From positions 1-8,620 of the forward strand of contig DQVY01000237.1 in assembly GCA_015661535.1 (NCBI GenBank): DNA of 8,620 nt, in the 5' to 3' direction. Positions 1-6,320 of the stretch are shown here, piece by piece. Below the pieces are notes generated by a model that was not told where the DNA came from, searched no databases, and saw only the letters and a list, made by a program, of their open reading frames with translations. A program made the translations under genes and the position numbers. This stretch comes from Sulfurovum sp. GTDB lineage: Bacteria; Campylobacterota; Campylobacteria; Campylobacterales; Sulfurovaceae. Numbering within the stretch: the stretch's first letter is position 1; the number at the start of each line of letters is the position of its first letter.

Positions 1-1412
1 AACTTTCTAACGATAACAAAGTAAATGATGCGGATAATTTAGGACTTTATGTAAAAAATTATAAAAATCTTGAAACTGAGATCTCATCACTCATACAAAA
101 TATCAGTGAAAGTTGGGAAACAAAAAAAGAGATCGATATACCTGAAAGTATCAAGCCTAGATACATGATAGAAGAGGTGAAAACCTTAACCCACCTTGAA
201 AATGCATCTTTACTGACGACTATCAAACTTATGCAGAAATTACATGATGAATTAAGGAAATTGGCAGTAAAACTTAACAGTTTAAACAGTCCCATGCCTA
301 CCATGTTTACACTTGAAGATATGCCTAAAAAGAAAAATTTCCTTTGGGGAGATGTGGAAGATCTGAAAGCTTCTTTGCTCACCTTCCTACTCTTTTGGAG
401 TGCAACAGTTTTTTGGATCACCATGAACCCGCCAGGGGGTTTTATGGTGGTTGTTGCAGCCACCGGTTTAGGTGTTTTGACGACCTATACACCGCTTAAA
501 CCTATAATACTTATTGTTATTTTTACTTTGTCTTTTGTGTTCTCTACATTGATGTATGTGTTTGTGCTTCCAAATTTGCATTATAGCTGGGAATTGGGAT
601 TGTTTATTTTTATTTATATGTTCATTGCTTTTCATTTGATCAACCCCCAAATAACGATATTTTTTGCATTAGGTATGGTGCTCATGATGATCATGAATGA
701 AATGATGTATAACTTCGCTGTTTTCCTTCTTTTATTATTGGTCTTTTATCTTTTTCTCTTTTTCCTTCAGTTCTTTTACTATATACCATTCTCAACCAAG
801 CCGGAGCATCTTTTTTTAACTATGAAAAAACGTTTTTTCAGCCTTTCATATATACTTCTTGAGAGCGTTCGTGACCATGAAAAAGAGAAAAATTCTTTAT
901 GGTGGAGAATGAAAGTAAGATACAGTAGGGCACACCTTATGATGACAGTGAAAAAAATGCAGCTTTGGGCCGGTAAAATAGATGAAAATTATTTTGACGA
1001 TATCGATAAAAATACTTTGACAGCTTTTACGAAAGAGTGCGAGAAGTTTAGCTATATGTTACAATTGCTATATCATCGTGACAGCGGCATGCCCAAAAAT
1101 CCATTGATCAAAGAACTTTTGACACAGTATGATCTCCCTTCTTTGGCGGTAGTCTTAAAACAACATGCTTTAGACAGAGAGCTAAAAGAGATCGACTCTT
1201 TTTGGAAAGATGAAAAGCTAATTGTAGATAAAGTTGAAGCGTATTTAGCTAAGGTACTGTCTCCTATTGATTTTACAGCGTACAGTGAAAAAACCATCAG
1301 TGAATTTTATGGAAATATCTCTCTTCGAAAAAATGTATGGCTTTCATTTTTAAACTGTCAAAAAATGATAGATACATTGGATTTTGATGTATTGAAAAGA
1401 AGTAGGTTTTAA
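1..1412 (+). CDS. FUSC-family inner-membrane efflux pump, AaeB-like, 5'-truncated by window edge
   Basis: The frame is open from the left edge (first complete codon at position 3), so the ATG at 165 is internal and the true start lies outside the window; 469 residues are visible. In the FUSC (fusaric acid resistance / AaeB) family, two membrane domains alternate with cytoplasmic domains. Here a charged, probably cytoplasmic stretch comes first. A hydrophobic block of about five or six membrane segments follows (roughly 369-785), with the family-like NPPGGF motif near 429-446. A soluble C-terminal part with no further membrane segment ends the protein. This matches the second half of a full-length FUSC protein. 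Inferred role: proton-driven export of aromatic or organic acids across the inner membrane, together with the adaptor and outer-membrane channel encoded downstream. The stop codon is 1 nt before the next gene. Family assignment rests on topology, the PGG motif and operon partners. Confidence 0.85.
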   Translation, partial: LSNDNKVNDADNLGLYVKNYKNLETEISSLIQNISESWETKKEIDIPESIKPRYMIEEVKTLTHLENASLLTTIKLMQKLHDELRKLAVKLNSLNSPMPTMFTLEDMPKKKNFLWGDVEDLKASLLTFLLFWSATVFWITMNPPGGFMVVVAATGLGVLTTYTPLKPIILIVIFTLSFVFSTLMYVFVLPNLHYSWELGLFIFIYMFIAFHLINPQITIFFALGMVLMMIMNEMMYNFAVFLLLLLVFYLFLFFLQFFYYIPFSTKPEHLFLTMKKRFFSLSYILLESVRDHEKEKNSLWWRMKVRYSRAHLMMTVKKMQLWAGKIDENYFDDIDKNTLTAFTKECEKFSYMLQLLYHRDSGMPKNPLIKELLTQYDLPSLAVVLKQHALDRELKEIDSFWKDEKLIVDKVEAYLAKVLSPIDFTAYSEKTISEFYGNISLRKNVWLSFLNCQKMIDTLDFDVLKRSRF

Positions 1413-1413
1413 G

Positions 1414-3039
1414 ATGAAAAGGGAAACTATGATGAGACAATTACCAAAAATAGGACTTTCGGCTTTCACGGTATTGATGTTAAGCGGGTGTGTAAAACTT
1501 GGTCCGGATTTTGTGGGGATAGAAACAGCTCATGTACCAAAAACATGGAAAAACGATAAAGAAAAAGGTGATGATTCTGTTGCAAAATGGTGGCATACCT
1601 TTAATGACACGACACTCAATACCCTGGTGTACAAAACCTATGCACAAAACCTTGACATAAAAAGTGCCGGTCTGCGCATTGCACAGGCACGTTCGGTTCT
1701 TGGTATAAGTAAAGGTCTTGCTTTCCCGCAAGTACAATCCCTTTCCGGTTCGGCCTCTTCTTCGAGAACAGGAGTATCAGATATCGCTACTGCAGGTATG
1801 AACTTTGATATCGGCTGGGAGATGGATATCTGGGGTAAATATGCAAGAGGTATAGAGTCTTCAGAAGCAAACCTCTACGCAAGTGTTGCTTCCTATAACG
1901 ATATTATGGTCTCTGTGATCGCTGAAATGGCACGTAATTATATCAATTTCAGAACTGCCGAGGAACGTCTGGCCTATGCAAGACGAAACGTCTTGATACA
2001 GGAACGTGTGACCCAAATGACAGAAGTGCAGTTCAATTCAGGGAATGTGTCAGAACTAGATATGCAGCAGGCACGTACACAGCTTTATAATACACGTTCA
2101 GCTATACCGGCTTTAGAGATCAACAAAATAAAAGCGCGTAATGCCATGGCAGTTTTATTGGGTACGGATGCCAGAACAGTTAATAAAATACTTGCATCGG
2201 GCTCTAACAAATACAAAGATTCAAAAAACAACTATATTGACATGGAGAAGAGAGGTGTCCTGCAGCTAAAAGAGAATAGTTCTGATCTTCTTAATGTTCT
2301 CAATATTGCTATCATCCCTCAAGCCCACTTAAATCCTTACAATAAGATAGATGCCGGTTTACTCATGAGAAGACCCGATATCAAGGTTGCAGAATATCGC
2401 GTACGTTCAGACAGTGCTTTGATAGGGGCAGCTATGGCAGAACTCTATCCGAGTTTTTCACTCTTTGGTAATATCGGCTACAACACTAACAATGCAAGTG
2501 GTTCATGGGTTTCAGGATCAAATGCACTAGGTGTCACAGTCGGACCGTCCTTCTCATGGAATATTTTCCAATACGGACGTATTAAGAACAAGATACGTTT
2601 ACAAGATGCACTGTTTGAAGAGAGTTTGGTTAACTACAACAAAAGGGTTCTTTCCGCCGTATCTGAAGTTTCAGATGCAGTCAATGGATATATCTTGACA
2701 CAGAAACAGCTGGTAGAGAACCAAAAAGCTGTAGATGCCACCGTACGTGCATTTAATATCTCTGTGCTGCAATATAATGAGGGTCTGGTGAATTATCAGC
2801 GTTTGCTTACGACAGTAGAAAAATTAACAAACACGCAAGATCGCTATGCTACGATCAAAGGAAACCTTTCTATCCAGGCTATTTTACTTTATAAAGCACT
2901 TGGCGGTGGATGGCAAATAAGCAAAGGACGTTCCTATCTTTCAAAAGAGACTGCAGCCAAAATGAAGAAGCGTGTAGACTGGGATAAATATCTTGATGAT
3001 AATATGACAAGGCTCCCAAAAGGAATGAACAATGGCTAA
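1414..3039 (+). CDS. NodT/OprM-family outer-membrane efflux channel lipoprotein
   Basis: 541 residues with a lipoprotein signal peptide: a hydrophobic stretch ends in LSGC, lipidated Cys26. NodT/TolC-like marks include the N-terminal KLGPDF, FDIGWEMDIWGK (131-142), the RRPDI repeat signature (319-323), PSFSWNIFQYGRI (378-390) and LGGGW (496-500). The family forms trimeric outer-membrane ducts with a periplasmic coiled-coil tunnel, docking on HlyD-type adaptors. The start is ambiguous: ATG 1414 has a modest AGTAGG upstream, while the in-frame ATGs at 1429 and 1432 follow a better AAAAGGGA (1417-1424) and leave a shorter signal peptide. Odd points: about 68 residues separate LLG (248-250) from RRPDI, and a charged tail of about 41 residues follows GGGW. 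The gene starts 1 nt after the FUSC stop and overlaps the next gene by 8 nt. Confidence 0.93.
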   Translation: MKRETMMRQLPKIGLSAFTVLMLSGCVKLGPDFVGIETAHVPKTWKNDKEKGDDSVAKWWHTFNDTTLNTLVYKTYAQNLDIKSAGLRIAQARSVLGISKGLAFPQVQSLSGSASSSRTGVSDIATAGMNFDIGWEMDIWGKYARGIESSEANLYASVASYNDIMVSVIAEMARNYINFRTAEERLAYARRNVLIQERVTQMTEVQFNSGNVSELDMQQARTQLYNTRSAIPALEINKIKARNAMAVLLGTDARTVNKILASGSNKYKDSKNNYIDMEKRGVLQLKENSSDLLNVLNIAIIPQAHLNPYNKIDAGLLMRRPDIKVAEYRVRSDSALIGAAMAELYPSFSLFGNIGYNTNNASGSWVSGSNALGVTVGPSFSWNIFQYGRIKNKIRLQDALFEESLVNYNKRVLSAVSEVSDAVNGYILTQKQLVENQKAVDATVRAFNISVLQYNEGLVNYQRLLTTVEKLTNTQDRYATIKGNLSIQAILLYKALGGGWQISKGRSYLSKETAAKMKKRVDWDKYLDDNMTRLPKGMNNG

Positions 3040-3247
3040 TCCTTTTCCGCATGAACTTTCCCTGGGTGATGTGTATTATTCACCTCTTCTGCTGGTAGCC
3101 TTACTCTCTTTTCTAGCGGCACTTATCACGGTTATGGTTCTTAATAAACTGAAGTTCACACGTTATCTGTATGCACCTTCTTATGTATTTGTTGCCATCA
3201 TGGCATTGTATGTAGTCTTGATAGACGCATTTTGGATTAAATTTTAA
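3032..3247 (+). CDS. DUF1656 small inner-membrane protein, AaeX-like
   Basis: 71 residues. The N-terminal PHELSLGDVYYSP is typical of DUF1656 proteins. Two membrane helices follow, about residues 17-38 and 46-68, separated by a short basic loop (NKLKFTR). Genes of this family sit almost always beside a FUSC pump and an HlyD adaptor, as aaeX does in the E. coli aaeXAB operon, but their biochemical role is not established. The ATG lies inside the last codons of the channel gene (8-nt overlap) and has a good Shine-Dalgarno AGGA at 3021-3024, 7 nt upstream, suggesting translational coupling. The stop is 9 nt before the adaptor ATG. Identification rests on size, topology, the N-terminal motif and position. 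Confidence 0.88.
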   Translation: MANPFPHELSLGDVYYSPLLLVALLSFLAALITVMVLNKLKFTRYLYAPSYVFVAIMALYVVLIDAFWIKF

Positions 3248-3256
3248 AGGTTAATA

Positions 3257-4144
3257 ATGAAGAAAATAATAAAAATACTGCTTACACTTGCTATTTTGGG
3301 TACGGCTGCTTTTTTTGCTTACAATAAATATAGGGATTATATAGAAAACCCATGGACAAGAGACGGACAGGTGCGTACACAGGTCATTCAAGTGACACCT
3401 CGTGTCAGTGGTATGGTGATCAAAATTCATGTGGTAGATAACCAAGAGGTGAAGACAGGTGATCTGCTTTTTGAGATAGATCCCTCACAGTATCAAGTGA
3501 AACTTGACCAGGCAAAGGCTAGACTGCAACGTACACTTGAAGCAGCAAAAGGTAAAAAGATAGAGTATGAACGTGTTAAAACTATCTATGCCAAAGACAA
3601 GGGTGCGGTATCTCAGAGAGATATGGTTCGCAATGAAACAAACTATTATAAATCTTTGGCAGACATAGACAGCTCCACAGAAGCGTTAAACACGGCAAAA
3701 CTAAATCTCTCTTATACCAAAGTATATGCAGAGGTAGACGGCTATGTCTCCAATATCAACTTTCAGATAGGTTCACAGGCAGTAGCCAATAATGCCATTC
3801 TTGCTTTGGTAGATGAAAATGCCTACTGGGTTTTTGGTTTCTTCCGTGAAGATGCAATACCTAACGTAGCAGTAGGAGATGAAGCAAGAGTAACACTCTT
3901 GGCTTACCCCGATACCCCGCTTTCAGGTAAAGTTGAGTCTATTGCCTGGGGGATCTCTCATTCTGACGGTAATCCGGGTAATAATCTTTTGCCTAGTATT
4001 AAACCGGTATTCCAGTGGATACGTCTTGCCCAAAGAATCCCTGTGCGTATAAAGTTGGACAAATTACCTGAAGATGTAAAACTTCGTTTTGGACTGACAG
4101 CCTCTGTGATGGTATTGAAAAACAAGCAAAAAAATAAAAAATAA
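3257..4144 (+). CDS. HlyD-family periplasmic adaptor subunit, AaeA/EmrA-like
   Basis: 295 residues. One N-terminal membrane anchor (about 4-22) is followed by NPWTRDGQVR (31-40), a hallmark of the AaeA-like branch. Then come a first lipoyl-like half (about 43-78, with PRVSGMV and VKTGDLLFEID), a short alpha-hairpin (about 80-150) that should contact the outer-membrane channel, the second lipoyl half (about 151-186, YAEVDGYVSN) and a beta-barrel region. FQWIRLAQRIPVRI (252-265) is also characteristic of AaeA-type adaptors. The protein should bridge the FUSC pump and the NodT-like channel in the periplasm. The Shine-Dalgarno AAGG at 3247-3250 is 6 nt from the ATG. It is the last gene of the efflux operon; a lysine-rich tail ends the protein. 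Confidence 0.93.
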   Translation: MKKIIKILLTLAILGTAAFFAYNKYRDYIENPWTRDGQVRTQVIQVTPRVSGMVIKIHVVDNQEVKTGDLLFEIDPSQYQVKLDQAKARLQRTLEAAKGKKIEYERVKTIYAKDKGAVSQRDMVRNETNYYKSLADIDSSTEALNTAKLNLSYTKVYAEVDGYVSNINFQIGSQAVANNAILALVDENAYWVFGFFREDAIPNVAVGDEARVTLLAYPDTPLSGKVESIAWGISHSDGNPGNNLLPSIKPVFQWIRLAQRIPVRIKLDKLPEDVKLRFGLTASVMVLKNKQKNKK

Positions 4145-4198
4145 GATAAATTATCTCTTCATTAATCATTTATTTTCCGATGGTACATCTTAAAGGGT

Positions 4199-4204
4199 TA
4201 TACT
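4199..4204 (+). promoter_or_regulatory. Candidate -10 element upstream of the hairpin cluster
   Basis: TATACT matches TATAAT at five of six positions and lies 55 nt after the adaptor stop codon. No good -35 is visible about 17 nt upstream, but vegetative promoters of Campylobacterota commonly lack a clear one. In AT-rich DNA such matches occur by chance. Confidence 0.3.
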
Positions 4205-4205
4205 G

Positions 4206-4244
4206 CTCTTAAGAAAGAGAGATCTTTCAGAACGATGTTAAGAG
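4206..4244 (+). terminator. Compound hairpin followed by a T-rich tract; possible operon terminator
   Basis: CTCTTAA (4206-4212) pairs with TTAAGAG (4238-4244). Directly inside, GAAAGA (4213-4218) pairs with TCTTTC (4223-4228) around a GAGA loop, a GNRA-type tetraloop. Nine unpaired bases (4229-4237) bulge on the 3' side, and TTTGTTTT follows at 4245-4252. It lies 62 nt after the adaptor stop codon, a reasonable place to end the efflux operon. The 3' arm also forms the 5' arm of the next stem-loop, so the two folds exclude each other. The stem is AT-rich and the T tract is interrupted, so termination strength is uncertain. Confidence 0.4.
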
Positions 4245-4300
4245 TTTGTTTTACTCCTTATTTAAGATTGTGAACTTCCTTGTTTTCTCTTAACGATCGT
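4232..4300. repeat. Stem-loop unit A: 13-bp stem with conserved loop motifs
   Basis: ACGATGTTAAGAG (4232-4244) pairs with CTCTTAACGATCGT (4287-4300) along 13 base pairs, leaving one bulged G at 4295. The 42-nt loop carries CCTTATTT (4256-4263) and, next to the 3' arm, TTCCTTGTTT (4276-4285). The same two motifs recur in the same order in unit B, whose stem is unrelated in sequence. Conserved loop with changed but still paired stem suggests selection for structure. The strand on which it acts is not clear. Confidence 0.6.
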
Positions 4301-4305
4301 ACTTC

Positions 4306-4366
4306 ATAGAAGCGACTTTTTTCATATTCCCCTTATTTTATATGATTCCTTGTTTGTCGCTTCTAT
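4306..4366. repeat. Stem-loop unit B: perfect 11-bp stem with the same loop motifs
   Basis: ATAGAAGCGAC (4306-4316) and GTCGCTTCTAT (4356-4366) form a perfect 11-bp inverted repeat. The 39-nt loop has CCTTATTT (4331-4338) and TTCCTTGTTT (4346-4355, directly against the 3' arm), as in unit A, plus a possible inner stem TCATAT (4322-4327) / ATATGA (4340-4345). A run of five T ends at 4370. A 13-nt motif, TTTTTCATATTCC at 4318-4330, recurs with one change at 4366-4378. The loop is long for an ordinary intrinsic terminator. Confidence 0.65.
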
Positions 4367-4370
4367 TTTT

Positions 4371-4399
4371 CATACTCCTAGACAAATACTTTCTCAAGA
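4371..4399 (-). promoter_or_regulatory. Candidate minus-strand promoter firing into unit B
   Basis: Read on the minus strand, TTGAGA (five of six to TTGACA) is followed after exactly 17 nt by TATGAA (four of six to TATAAT) at the low-coordinate end. Transcription would begin close to 4364, at the outer edge of unit B, and run through units B and A. The -10 is weak, and neither a gene nor a good terminator follows it. Confidence 0.25.
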
Positions 4400-4447
4400 A
4401 AAGTTATCACCAAATCATCTTTTATGGCTTAAGTAAAATATAAAACG

Positions 4448-4456
4448 TGATACTAT
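4448..4456 (+). promoter_or_regulatory. Extended -10 promoter of the lipoprotein gene
   Basis: TGATACTAT combines the extended -10 TGN with TACTAT at 4451-4456. A poor -35-like TTAAGT lies 16 nt upstream at 4429-4434. Predicted start is near 4463, giving a leader of about 24 nt that includes the ribosome binding site GAGGA (4476-4480). Confidence 0.5.
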
Positions 4457-4486
4457 TAAACAATTAAATTAAATTGAGGAAGAAAA

Positions 4487-4849
4487 ATGAAAATGTTAAA
4501 AGTAGCGGTATTATCGGGGTTGGCAGTATTGGTAGCAGGGTGTAGTACTAACGAGCCTAGTGTAAATACAGCAAAACAGATCGTAACACTTGAAAATGGA
4601 AAACAGTACTCTGTTCCTGTAGGGGCCAGCTATACGAAAGGACCTGTGACAAAGGGAGTGATCAAGCGTTATACCGAAATGGGAGTCCCCGGTTGTCAAG
4701 AGGGTGATATCACCTGGGAAATGTATAGTGTAGCTAACGCGATTAATGCAGTTATGAGGGAAGGTACAAAAGATGAAGGTATCACTATTATAGAAAAAGC
4801 TGCCAAAGAAGGTACTATAGGATGTGCAAGTCCAGTTTCACAAAAGTAA
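4487..4849 (+). CDS. Small lipoprotein of unknown function
   Basis: 120 residues. A basic start and hydrophobic stretch end in the lipobox LVAGC, so Cys19 should be lipidated and the mature protein is about 102 residues long. The mature part is soluble, with a Gly/Val/Thr-rich first half (TLENGKQYSVPVGASY at about 34-49) that looks beta-rich and a second half that looks helical (about 73-110). Two further cysteines, Cys70 (VPGCQEGD) and Cys113 (IGCASP), could form a disulfide in the periplasm. I do not recognise the family. It has its own extended -10 promoter and a good GAGGA Shine-Dalgarno 6 nt before the ATG. gdhA follows 38 nt downstream with no terminator between, so read-through is likely, but this does not show a functional link. 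Confidence 0.85.
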   Translation: MKMLKVAVLSGLAVLVAGCSTNEPSVNTAKQIVTLENGKQYSVPVGASYTKGPVTKGVIKRYTEMGVPGCQEGDITWEMYSVANAINAVMREGTKDEGITIIEKAAKEGTIGCASPVSQK

Positions 4850-4887
4850 CAGTAGAGATCATTTAGCGTTTTATACAAAGGATACAT

Positions 4888-6276
4888 ATGATGCAAAGAA
4901 TAACTGCGGTTAATGCCAAAGAAGAGATAGCCAAACTTAAGAATGAACAGTGTGCTGAAGATGATGTATTTTTTCAGGCAATGGAAGAGGTGCTCTTGTC
5001 TCTTTTACCACTTTTTAAGTCAGATGAAGTGTATGCCAAAAATGCAAAGAATGCTATTATACAGAGACTTATCACACCAAACAGAGTAATCAAGTTTCAG
5101 GTGTCATGGTTGAACGATAAAAATGAGATACAGGTAAATACCGGTTACCGGGTACAGTTTAACAATGCTCTGGGTCCTTACAAAGGCGGCTTACGGTTTC
5201 ATCCTTCGGTGAATGAAGGTATTTTAAAGTTTTTAGGTTTTGAGCAGATCTTGAAAAATGCCTTAACAGGTTTACCTATCGGCGGTGCCAAAGGCGGTAG
5301 TGACTTTGACCCTAAAGGAAAGAGTGACTTTGAAGTGATGAAGTTCTGTGCAGCTTTCATGAAAGAGTTGCATAACTATATTGGACCGCGTATTGATGTA
5401 CCTGCCGGTGATATCGGTGTCGGGGCACGTGAGATCGGTTATCTATTCGGTCAGTATAAATCTATTACTTCGGCTTTTGAAGGTGTGCTTACGGGAAAAC
5501 CACACTTCTTTGGCGGATCACTTATGCGACCTGAGGCTACAGGTTACGGTGTGGTCTATTTTACACGAAAAATGTTGGAGTTGGAAACAAAAGAGGACGA
5601 ATGTATAAAAGGTAAGATATGTACAGTAAGCGGTGCAGGAAATGTCGCCCTGCATGTCATAGAAAAACTACAGCACCTGGGTGCAACACCTGTTAGCTGT
5701 ACAGATTCCAGCGGTACTCTGTATGACAAAAGAGGTGTAGACCTGGAACTTTTAAAAGAGTTGAAACTGAATAAACGTGTTTCCCTTAAAGAGTATACCA
5801 AGGTACATGCCGATGCAGAATTCACCCCTGTTGCTGACTACCCGGAAGAGGGGCATGCTGTATGGGAGATCCCTTGTGACATTGCTTTTCCCTGTGCTAC
5901 ACAAAATGAGTTAACAGTAGTCGATGCCAAAAAACTTATTAAGAATGGGTGTATGTGTGTTGCAGAAGGGGCAAATATGCCATCTACCAGTGAAGCTTCA
6001 AGTATCATATTAAAAAGTGATATGTATTATGCTCCGGCAAAAGCAGCAAATGCAGGGGGTGTTGCAGTCAGTGGTTTTGAGATGAGTCAAAATGCTGCAA
6101 TGCAAAAATGGACCTTTGAAAAAGTGGATGCAAAACTTAAAGAAACAATGGAAAATATATGTATAAACGTATCTGAAACTGCAAAAGAGTATGGTGTAGA
6201 AGGTAACTATGTAGATGGTGCAAATATCGCAGGCTTTAAACGTGTTGCAGATGCCATGATCGCAGAGGGCATATAG
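4888..6276 (+). CDS. gdhA: NADP-specific glutamate dehydrogenase
   Basis: 462 residues, slightly longer than E. coli GdhA. It catalyses reductive amination of 2-oxoglutarate with ammonium to L-glutamate in the cytosol, the low-affinity ammonium assimilation route (EC 1.4.1.4). Visible landmarks: substrate-binding PYKGGLRFHP (97-106, Lys99); the family signature LPIGGAKGGSDFDP (129-142) with the catalytic Lys135; DVPAGDIGVG (170-179) with the catalytic Asp175; the Rossmann glycine motif SGAGNVA (248-254); and CTDSSGTLYD (271-280), where Asp-Ser resembles NADP-dependent hexameric enzymes rather than NAD enzymes. Near the C-terminus are CVAEGANMPST (357-367) and PAKAANAGGVAVSGFEMSQN (383-402). 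The Shine-Dalgarno AAAGGA (4877-4882) serves ATG 4888 or the adjacent ATG 4891. All key residues appear intact. The gene probably shares transcription with the upstream lipoprotein. Confidence 0.97.
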   Translation: MMQRITAVNAKEEIAKLKNEQCAEDDVFFQAMEEVLLSLLPLFKSDEVYAKNAKNAIIQRLITPNRVIKFQVSWLNDKNEIQVNTGYRVQFNNALGPYKGGLRFHPSVNEGILKFLGFEQILKNALTGLPIGGAKGGSDFDPKGKSDFEVMKFCAAFMKELHNYIGPRIDVPAGDIGVGAREIGYLFGQYKSITSAFEGVLTGKPHFFGGSLMRPEATGYGVVYFTRKMLELETKEDECIKGKICTVSGAGNVALHVIEKLQHLGATPVSCTDSSGTLYDKRGVDLELLKELKLNKRVSLKEYTKVHADAEFTPVADYPEEGHAVWEIPCDIAFPCATQNELTVVDAKKLIKNGCMCVAEGANMPSTSEASSIILKSDMYYAPAKAANAGGVAVSGFEMSQNAAMQKWTFEKVDAKLKETMENICINVSETAKEYGVEGNYVDGANIAGFKRVADAMIAEGI

Positions 6277-6320
6277 TCAGTGCATACCACGTTATTTTGT
6301 ATATATGATATAGATGTATA

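Larger units (their letters stand above)
4211..4370 (+). ncRNA. Candidate small RNA with two pyrimidine-rich loops (hypothesis)
   Basis: TATACT (4199-4204) is one base from the -10 consensus and would start a transcript near 4211. That transcript would contain the GAGA-loop hairpin, unit A and unit B, and end at the T run 4366-4370, about 160 nt in all. Its loops carry CUCCUU, CCCCUU and UUCCUU, which are complementary to Shine-Dalgarno cores such as AAGGAG; pyrimidine-rich loops of this kind are used by several known bacterial sRNAs. No -35 match is convincing, and transcription of the other strand is equally possible, so this is an inference from structure only. Confidence 0.3.
4145..4486. 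other. 342-nt structured intergenic region without a convincing protein gene
   Basis: The gap between the adaptor gene and the lipoprotein gene holds several ordered inverted repeats: a compound hairpin (4206-4244), stem-loop unit A (4232-4300) and stem-loop unit B (4306-4366). A consensus-like -10 (TATACT, 4199-4204) precedes them on the + strand, and a -35/-10 pair faces the other way at about 4371-4399. The right end carries the promoter of the lipoprotein gene. The only open frames are very short and lack ribosome binding sites, including a 33-codon hydrophobic one at 4342-4443. The region may contain an operon terminator, a small RNA, or both. Confidence 0.7.

Noticed and set aside
165..167. 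ATG 165 as start of the FUSC gene
   Set aside because: The same frame is open and protein-like from position 3, and the visible protein lacks the first membrane domain of the family, so this Met is internal.
59..463. 134-aa minus-strand frame
   Set aside because: It lies wholly antisense to the FUSC gene, whose frame runs from the left edge; its sequence is a mirror of the FUSC codons and shows no coherent domain.
4144..4156. AGATA/TATCT hairpin right after the adaptor stop codon as a terminator
   Set aside because: Only five AT-rich pairs with a 3-nt loop and no T run behind it.
4180..4212. Leader-peptide-like short frame (10 codons) before the hairpins
   Set aside because: No ribosome binding site and no run of a regulatory amino acid; length is within chance.
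5556..5825. 89-aa minus-strand frame, and the 75-aa plus-strand frame at 5381-5608
   Set aside because: Both lie within gdhA, whose motifs are intact across the region.
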